From: CAIXTV01 sp964543995
Lineage (GTDB): Bacteria > Bacteroidota > Bacteroidia > Bacteroidales > CAIXTV01
DNA: 22,034 bases
Assembly (NCBI GenBank): GCA_964543995.1
Contig: CAZJBB010000032.1
Span: 1 to 22,034, forward strand
Direction of reading: 5' to 3'
The notes beneath the pieces are model-generated. The model saw nothing but the letters and a program-made list of their open reading frames with translations, had not been told where the DNA came from and searched no databases. This document shows positions 15,406 through 22,034 of this stretch, one piece after another (the first letter of the stretch is position 1; each line of letters opens with the position of its first letter). The translations under genes were made by a program, and so were the position numbers.

Positions 15406-18003
15406 ATGAATTTCAATAATTTTACCATCAAGTCCCAAGAAGCTTTACTTAAAGCCCAAGAAATAGCTTCAAATTTTCAACATCAGTCTATTGAGAACGT
15501 CCATATTCTAAAGGCCATATTTTCAGTAGATGAAAATGTTACTCCTTTTTTATTAAAGAAACTTAATGCAAGTTCAGGCGTAATTATTACTGCTCTGGAT
15601 AAGATACTCCAAGGCTTGCCGAAAGTTTCAGGTGGAAATCAATATTTTTCAAATACAGCAAATCAAACTATCCAAAGTGCAAATTTGCTTTTGAAGGATT
15701 TTGGTGATGACTATATTTCTATTGAACATTTATTGTTGGCACTATTTCTTTCCAAAGATATGGTTGCTAAAGTGCTTAAAGAGAATGGAGTGACAGAATC
15801 AGAATTAAAACAAGCAATTAAGGAACTTAGAAAAGGGAATACAATTCATAGTCAAAGTGCTGAAGAAAATTATAACTCATTAAACAAGTATGCTAAAAAT
15901 CTTAATGAACTTGCCCGAAATGGGAAATTAGATCCAGTCATTGGCAGGGTTGATGAAATTCGAAGATTGCTCCAAATTTTAACAAGAAGAACCAAAAACA
16001 ACCCTATCTTAATAGGTGAACCGGGGACCGGAAAAACAGCAATAGCCGAAGGCTTGGCGCATAGAATCATTAATGGTGATGTTCCTTTAAATTTAAAATC
16101 AAAGCAGATATTTTCATTGGATATGGGCGCTTTAGTTGCCGGTGCAAAATATAAAGGTGAATTTGAAGAACGTTTAAAAAGTGTGATAAAAGAGGTCATT
16201 ACTTCGGAAGGGGAGGTCATTCTGTTTATTGATGAAATTCATACCTTAGTTGGAGCCGGAGCGAGTGAAGGTGCAATGGATGCGGCTAATATTCTGAAAC
16301 CTGCATTGGCAAGAGGTGAGCTCAGAGCCATTGGTGCCACCACTTTAAATGAATATCAAAAATATTTTGAAAAGGACAAAGCCTTGGAGCGTAGGTTTCA
16401 AGTTGTTATGGTAAATGAACCGGATAGAGCTGATGCTATTTCGATACTTAGAGGATTAAAAGAAAAATATGAATCTCATCATCAAGTAAGGATAAAGGAT
16501 GAAGCTATCATTGCTGCTGTTGACTTATCGCAAAGATACATCAGTGATAGGTTTCTTCCTGATAAAGCCATTGATTTGATTGACGAAACCGCTGCAAAAT
16601 TGCGTTTAGAAATTAACTCGGTGCCGGAGGAATTGGATGCATTGGAAAGAAATATTATTCAACTTGAAATAGAAAAAGAAGCATTAAAGAGAGAAAAGGA
16701 GAGTCAAAAACTTGCAGAAATTAATAAGAAAATAGCGAATGAAAGCGAAATTCGAAATGATTTAAAAGTTAAATGGCAAAATGAGAAGGAACTGGTTGAA
16801 AAAATTCAGCAGCTTAAAAAAGAAATTGAAGAATTTAAACAATTGGCTGAACAGGCCGAAAGAGCTGGAGATTATGGGAAGGTAGCGGAACTTAGGTACG
16901 GGAAAATTAAAGAATCAGAACTGGAAGTAAATCGCTGTAAAGAAGAATTAATTGGAATTCAAAACGAACATCCCTTAATAAATGAAGAAATTGACGCAAA
17001 TGATATTGGGGAAATCGTTTCAAAATGGACTGGAATTCCAATTGAGAGGATGTTACAATCAGAGAAGGAAAAATTATTATCATTAGAAAATGAACTTCAT
17101 AAAAATGTGGTTGGCCAAGAAGAAGCTATTGATGCGGTAGCTAATGCAATTCGAAGAAGTCGATCGGGTATGCAGGATCCGAAGCGACCTATAGGCTCAT
17201 TCATATTTCTTGGAACTACTGGTGTTGGAAAAACTGAATTAGCAAAAACCCTTGCTAGTTATTTGTTTAATGATGAAAACTCAATTGTAAGGATTGATAT
17301 GTCGGAATATCAGGAAAAGCATTCGGTTTCGAGGCTGATTGGGGCCCCTCCTGGATACATAGGGTACGATGAAGGAGGGCAATTGACAGAAAAAATTAGA
17401 AGAAAACCTTATTCTGTGGTTTTATTAGACGAAATCGAAAAAGCACACCCTGACGTTTTTAATCTGCTTTTGCAAGTACTTGATGAGGGTAGGCTTACGG
17501 ATAATAAAGGCCGAACGGTGGATTTTAAGAATACCATTATAATTATGACTTCTAATTTGGGGTCTCAACTTATACAAGAGAATTTCGCTGAAATAAATGA
17601 GAACACAAGAGAAATGATTTTTCAATCGACCCGAATTGAAGTTATGAATTTGCTAAAAATGACCATTCGTTCAGAATTCTTAAACCGGATAGATGAAATT
17701 ATCATGTTTAAACCTTTAAGCCGAGGTGAAATCAGAGAAATTGTGTTAATTCAACTTAAAACAATCCAGCTTATGTTACAGGATAAAGAAATAGAATTCA
17801 CATATACAGAAGATGCATTGGATCTTATTTCAGAGTTGGGCTATGATCCGCAATTAGGTGCCAGACCTTTAAAAAGGGTCATTCAAAAGCATATTTTAAA
17901 TGAGCTTTCCAAATTAATGTTATCCGGGAAAATCCAACAAAGTTCAAAAATAACCCTAGATATGTTTGATGGGGTATTCGTTTTCCGTGGACTCAAAGAT
18001 TGA
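15406..18003 (+). CDS. clpB: ATP-dependent disaggregase ClpB
   Basis: 865 residues, a typical ClpB length. In order: N-domain (1-150, 'FTIKSQEALLKAQEIA'), AAA1 with Walker A 'GEPGTGKT' (204-211) and Walker B 'VILFIDEIHT', the long coiled-coil middle domain (about 410-535) that separates ClpB from ClpA, and AAA2 with 'GTTGVGKT' (603-610) and 'VVLLDEIEKAHP', then a C-terminal domain with 'LGARPLKRVIQ'. There is no ClpP-docking IGF/L loop to suggest a protease partner. The hexamer works with DnaK to extract polypeptides from aggregates. The frame extends upstream to a TTG at 15382, but the ATG at 15406 gives the N-terminus usual in this phylum. It converges on the T9SS protein gene with 20 bp between them and no clear terminator. 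Confidence 0.97.
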   Translation: MNFNNFTIKSQEALLKAQEIASNFQHQSIENVHILKAIFSVDENVTPFLLKKLNASSGVIITALDKILQGLPKVSGGNQYFSNTANQTIQSANLLLKDFGDDYISIEHLLLALFLSKDMVAKVLKENGVTESELKQAIKELRKGNTIHSQSAEENYNSLNKYAKNLNELARNGKLDPVIGRVDEIRRLLQILTRRTKNNPILIGEPGTGKTAIAEGLAHRIINGDVPLNLKSKQIFSLDMGALVAGAKYKGEFEERLKSVIKEVITSEGEVILFIDEIHTLVGAGASEGAMDAANILKPALARGELRAIGATTLNEYQKYFEKDKALERRFQVVMVNEPDRADAISILRGLKEKYESHHQVRIKDEAIIAAVDLSQRYISDRFLPDKAIDLIDETAAKLRLEINSVPEELDALERNIIQLEIEKEALKREKESQKLAEINKKIANESEIRNDLKVKWQNEKELVEKIQQLKKEIEEFKQLAEQAERAGDYGKVAELRYGKIKESELEVNRCKEELIGIQNEHPLINEEIDANDIGEIVSKWTGIPIERMLQSEKEKLLSLENELHKNVVGQEEAIDAVANAIRRSRSGMQDPKRPIGSFIFLGTTGVGKTELAKTLASYLFNDENSIVRIDMSEYQEKHSVSRLIGAPPGYIGYDEGGQLTEKIRRKPYSVVLLDEIEKAHPDVFNLLLQVLDEGRLTDNKGRTVDFKNTIIIMTSNLGSQLIQENFAEINENTREMIFQSTRIEVMNLLKMTIRSEFLNRIDEIIMFKPLSRGEIREIVLIQLKTIQLMLQDKEIEFTYTEDALDLISELGYDPQLGARPLKRVIQKHILNELSKLMLSGKIQQSSKITLDMFDGVFVFRGLKD

Positions 18004-18023
18004 AATTAAAATTTTAAACGCTC

Positions 18024-18275
18024 CTATTGTTTAATGATTTTTCTAAGCAATAATTCGTTTCCATAAGTAATTCTTAATATATAAACTCCTTTCGCTAAAT
18101 TTGGAGTTTGTATGATTCCTCTCCCTTCAATAACAAAAGAAAAAACAACTTGTCCAACCATATTTAAAATGGATAAGTTTGAGTTTGCTGAATTTTCACC
18201 TAAATCAACATAGAATTCTGAGCGAAAAGGGTTTGGATAGATTTTAATGGAGTTATTCAGATGTATAGATTCGAT
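18024..18275 (-). other. Type A T9SS C-terminal sorting domain
   Basis: The last ~80 residues have the TIGR04183 pattern: 'IKIYPNPF' at the start (codons near 18225-18247), a middle 'LSILNMVGQVV' strand and a 'KGVYILRI' strand, ending in Lys-rich 'RKIIKQ'. This is the export and anchoring signal recognised by the T9SS, and is strong evidence for Bacteroidota. Confidence 0.95.
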
Positions 18276-21200
18276 TCCAATGTTTGCCATACTGATCATA
18301 TTTGAAGTATCAGAGTTGCACCCATTCAGGGATACAATATCAAAATAAGTTCCATTGGCTGTAATGTCGAAAAGTTGACTTGTTGCACCAGGTATGGGGC
18401 CGTTTTCGTTATACCATTGATTTCCTGTGTTTTGATCGGAAATCAGAGTGATGCCGGATAATGAAATGAGAGGTGTTGGTGGAGTTATTGGAGGGGTATT
18501 TATGTGAATGTTTGCCGAAGAGGATGAAACACAACTTGCCGCATTAGTGACTGTATAAGAGTAAGTTCCTGAGTTGAGATTGGTGATTTCTGCGGTAGCT
18601 CCATTCCCAACAATGGTATTGGTTCCCGGGCTTTGTGTTAGAACCCAGTTACCCAATAAGGGTAAGTTATTTAGCATAACACTTCCGGTAGAAATATTGC
18701 AATCCGGTTGAGAAATGCTAGAGATATTAGGAGGGGTAGGAACTTCTGGTGGCGTATTAATATTGGCATTTGCTGATACATTAGAAGTACAACCTGCTGA
18801 ATTGGTGACATGGAATGTGTAATTTCCGCTAGGAAGTCCGAGGATAGTACAATTGGAACCGTTTGATGTAGTGTCAAATTCTCCCGGAAAACGAGTTAAT
18901 GTCCAGTTTCCATTAAGTGGCAAATTGCTTAAAGCTATGCTTCCTAAGGCATAGCAATTAGGTTGCGTTATGTTTTGTACAGTGGGCGCTGTCGGTATGG
19001 GTGGTTGAGGATTTATTGTTATGGCGTTGGAATTTAAAGAGGTACAACTTACGGAATTCGTCACCGAATAATAAAATGTACCTGGGGCCATTCCTGAGAT
19101 AGTATAACTGACTCCATTGCCGGCAATATTTCCAGGGTTTAATATCCAGTTTCCATTAGGTAAGTTGTTTAAAGTTATTGTTCCGGTGCTAAGGGTGCAA
19201 TTTGGTTGAGAAATATTTACAATGGAAGGTGGATTTGGCGTAATGGGCTGTGTATTAATGTGTATAGTGTTTGAAGCTGTTGAAGTACAATTAGATGCGT
19301 TTGTTACAGTGTAGTTGTAATTTCCTGGGTTAAGTCCTGTAATGTTTGCTGATAATCCTGTGCCAATAATGTTACCGGGATTAATAACCCAACTTCCGAG
19401 GGTTGGCAAATTTCCTAAAGTGATACTACCCATGGAAATATTGCAAGTGGGTTGAGCAATGCTAAGCAATGAAGGAGGAGTAGGGGTTTGAGGTTGTGAA
19501 TTGATTAGGATTCCATTGGTGTTGGGTGATGTACATTGATTGGTGTCGGTTATATTAAAGGAATATGTTCCCGGTGGTAATCCTGTTAAATTCACGCTAG
19601 CGCCAACTCCATTAATGTTTCCGGGATTGATAGTCCAATTTCCAATAATGGGTAAATTTGTTAAAATAACACCTCCTGTGGATGAATCACAAGTGGGTTG
19701 AGTTATGATTCCTATGCTTGGAGCTTCAGGAAGAATATTTACAGTAAGGGTGGCTGTATTTGAAACCGTATTCCCGCCACCGGAGCAATTGGTTATAAGG
19801 CATTTATATAAATATGTACCCGATATTGAAATTCCTGAAATGCTTAATGATGCAGAATTGGAATTTAAATATACAGCTCCAGCTGGAGTTCCATTTTGTA
19901 TGTTTACCCAATTGCCCCCATAAAACAATTGCCATTGGTAGTTAAAAGGTGATGTCCCGATTGGAACAATACTCATGATTGCATTCGTTCCATTTACGCA
20001 CATTTGAGTGTTAGTAGGTTGATTTACAATGGATACAGGTGTGCAATTAGAAGATACGGTTACAATTAATGTAAAATTTTGCCCAACACAGTTTCCTGAA
20101 GTAGGGGTAATGGTGTAAGTTGCTGTTCCATTTCCGGCTAATAAGGAAAGATTTCCGGTGATAGAGTCTTGGTTAATTCCGGAAGAATAACCTGTAATTC
20201 CCCCTGATAAACTCGGATTTGGCCAACTGTAGGTGGTACCAGGGGGAACTCCTTGTGGTGAACAAATGAAATTAGAACCCGTTAAAATTGAAATACTTTG
20301 ATTTGAAACTATTGGTGTTGGTGGTTGACTATTTATTGTTACATTGTTTGATAATAAAGATATACATCCAAATTCATTCGTTACTGTATAGGAATAATTG
20401 CCGGAAGTCAGTCCATTTATACTTGTGTTTGCTCCGGTTCCTGAAATATTCCCCGGGTTTAGGGTCCAATTCCCGGTAATTGGTAATCCACTTATATTGA
20501 AACTTCCTATAGCTGAAGTACATGTGGGTTGAATGATGTTATTTATTACAGGTGTGGTAGGCGTGGGTGGTTGATTGTGGATAACAACGGTGTCAGAATT
20601 TAAAGAAACACATGTTGTGTTGTTCATTACGGTGTAATAGTAATTTCCCGGATTTATGTTGGTCAACAAATAAGAGGTTCCACTACCTATAATTGTATCA
20701 TTACTAGGATATTCGCATATTTTCCAGTTTCCAATTGGTGGCAGTCCATGTAAAAATACACTCCCAATGGAAGAAGTACAATTGGGTTGTATTATGGTCC
20801 CAATTAAAGGTGTATTGGGAAGAGGATTAATTGTAACATTTAAAGTTTTACCAACTCCATTCCCACAACTATTATGTCCTCTTACGCTAATATCCCCGGA
20901 AAAAGCATCATTGCTGAAATTCAAAAAAATGCTATCTGACGCACTTGAACCTGTTATTCCCGATGGATATGTCCAAATATAAGAAGCAGCATTTGCAATG
21001 GGGGGAATAGAGTATAAGATGGAGTTTTGTCCTTGACATACTATATTGAGTCCGCTTATGGATGCTGAAGTCCCTGGTAAAGGGTGAACAAGAATAAATA
21101 CTTGGGCGGTGTTTGAGCATCCAAAAGTATTGGTTCCAATAACTTTAAAAGTATCACTTTGAGAAGGATAAAAAGCAATATTGTTTGAGATGTTGTTGTT

Positions 21201-21988
21201 CCAAGAGTATGACGATGCGCCTGTTCCCATTAAAATTATGGAATCACCTTCACAAATTTCGGTTGCACTAGAAGAAATACTTACAGAAGGCTTAGGATGA
21301 ACATTTATCACGAAACTAAAGGACGATGTTCCATTATAACCATCACTAACCGTGACAGAAATAGTCGATGCACCTGAAAAATTGGGATTGTTCGAAAAAT
21401 CCATACGGTAGTTGTTGTTTCCGAGAGAACTAACCGATAGGCTGCTGTTATTTATTAAGGTTTGATTTGAAGAACTTAAATTAAAACTAAGGGAATCGAA
21501 ATTTATATCGGAGATGGTAAAAGTTGCAAAAGAATTGGAACCCTGACAGACATGCAGGGTGTCAGGACTATAAACCAGTGTCGGAGCTCCGTTGAAAAAG
21601 GTTTCAATAAGTTGTGTGTATTGAGGGTTGGCCCCATTATTCCCGTTAAAATCAATGATTTTAGTTATAGTATTTGTCATAGGATTCCATTTATAAAGGG
21701 TGCCTAAACCGTAATCCCCACCTAAAGTGGTCATTCCATAAAAAGCATTTCCGATTAAGGTCAATGAACCTGTGGGACCTTTACCTGTTAAGGTGTCTTT
21801 AAAATCAAGTTTTTTCGTAAAAAGATTTGTCCCTGGACTCCATTCAAATAATACTCCGGAATTATAGAGCCCTCCTTCAACGGTGGTGCCATAGAATTTA
21901 TTGTTAAATAAAGCCATACTGCCGTCCGGATAATTTCCTTTTAAAACACCATCAAAATTTTGCTTATTATTGATAATGTTAGAGGATG
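18024..21988 (-). CDS. Giant T9SS-secreted modular surface protein, N-terminus missing
   Basis: About 1320 genuine residues remain; the start is beyond the contig end. Order from the N-terminus: GloVer-type (TIGR03803) propeller repeats ('FYGTTVEGGLYNSGVLFEWSP', then 'FYGMTTLGGDYGLGTLYKWNP'), Ig/cadherin-like and PKD-like domains ('PKPSVSISSSATEICEGDSI'), two ~82-residue two-Cys modules, an Ig-like insert, five more two-Cys modules, a short linker and a type A T9SS sorting domain with 'KIYPNPF' and the ending 'GVYILRITYGNELLLRKIIKQ'. The protein should cross the outer membrane by T9SS, lose its C-terminal domain and be displayed or released. The two-Cys modules loosely resemble SprB repeats of gliding adhesins, so adhesion is a fair guess, not shown. 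The first twelve codons of the open frame at 22022 are adapter-derived and excluded. Confidence 0.88.
18470..19735 (-). repeat. Tandem array of five ~82-residue two-cysteine modules
   Basis: Each copy begins with an 'I-x-QP-x-C' motif, continues 'S-x-G-x-hydrophobic-x-L-x-x-LP...GNW', usually 'PGNI-x-G-x-G', then 'L-x-x-G-x-Y-x-Y-x-V-T-N', a second Cys, and closes with 'IN-x-QPx-TP'. The QP codons start at 18706, 18961, 19204, 19450 and 19696, giving periods of 255, 243, 246 and 246 bp (85, 81, 82 and 82 residues), all in frame. One exception lacks the PGNI motif (the copy with QP at 18961). Confidence 0.9.
20315..20826 (-). repeat. Two further copies of the two-cysteine module
   Basis: Same pattern as the five-copy block, with QP codons at 20527 and 20785 (258 bp apart). 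They are separated from the main array by about 580 bp (19736-20314) encoding a PKD/Ig-like insert with its own cysteines. The outer of the two copies is more diverged ('WKICEYPSNDT' replaces the PGNI stretch). Confidence 0.88.
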
Positions 21989-22034
21989 AGATCGGAAGAG
22001 CACACGTCTGAACTCCAGTCACCTGAAGCTATCT
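21989..22034 (+). other. Illumina TruSeq adapter and i7 index, not genomic
   Basis: Bases 21989-22022 match the TruSeq read-1 adapter, beginning AGATCGGAAGAGC and running through CACACGTCTGAACTCCAGTC to AC. Bases 22023-22030 (CTGAAGCT) are an 8-base i7 index, the TruSeq HT D707 sequence, and 22031-22034 (ATCT) begin the following flow-cell sequence. Read on the minus strand this gives the well-known contaminant peptide MTGVQTCALPI. Base 21989 (A) may instead be the A-tail. Confidence 0.98.

Noticed and set aside
18470..20826. Regular ~250-bp repeats considered as a CRISPR-like or mobile repeat array
   Set aside because: The repeats are in frame, diverged at the DNA level and encode a protein module; there are no short identical repeats with spacers.
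21987..22022. Methionine start of a 1332-residue protein beginning MTGVQTCALPIS
   Set aside because: These codons are the reverse complement of the TruSeq adapter; the real gene has no start in the window.

Overview
The window looks like one AT-rich contig from a member of the Bacteroidota, probably from a short-read environmental or metagenome assembly. The evidence is a type IX secretion (T9SS) C-terminal sorting domain, a small PID-CTERM-type surface protein, a serine palmitoyltransferase of the Bacteroidota kind, the large TPR protein / outer-membrane barrel pair typical of this phylum, and several -7 boxes of the form TAnnTTTG. Both ends cut through genes. The last 46 bases are not genomic: they are Illumina TruSeq adapter plus index.

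Layout, left to right. (1) 2-496: the 3' end of a DUF4412-like protein. (2) 625-4860, plus strand: a tight four-gene cluster of serine palmitoyltransferase, a GNAT-fold acyltransferase-like protein (candidate bacterial ceramide synthase), an extended-SDR reductase (CerR-like) and a PAP2-superfamily membrane enzyme with Aur1/IPC-synthase-like motifs. Read together this is a compact phosphosphingolipid pathway: make the long-chain base, acylate it, reduce it, then add or remove a phosphorylated head group. (3) 4844-9641, minus strand: a 1021-residue secreted TPR protein followed by a 565-residue outer-membrane beta-barrel protein, a recurrent Bacteroidota pair of unknown function. (4) 9808-11145, minus: an unrecognised multi-pass membrane protein with a very basic N-terminal half. 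(5) 11312-11557, plus: a minimal PID-CTERM-type surface protein with its own promoter and a terminator that folds around its stop codon.

(6) 11584-13331, minus: a clpS-nfeD-floA operon (N-degron adaptor plus membrane-microdomain proteins) with a -7 box just upstream. (7) 13381-14525, minus: a DUF4878-like lipoprotein and a YiiX-like permuted papain-fold protein with a TTG start. (8) 14640-18003, plus: a Nudix CoA pyrophosphatase and the disaggregase ClpB. (9) 18024-21988, minus: most of a giant T9SS-secreted protein with GloVer-type propeller repeats, Ig/PKD-like domains, seven copies of an ~82-residue two-cysteine module and a type A sorting domain. Its N-terminus is lost at the contig end.

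The strongest biological signal is the self-contained sphingolipid cluster. The seven-copy two-cysteine module, the TPR/barrel pair, the basic membrane protein and the clpS-nfeD-floA grouping are the other points to follow up. No CRISPR array, insertion sequence, tRNA, rRNA or phage module was seen, and no stretch longer than 300 bases lacks a gene.
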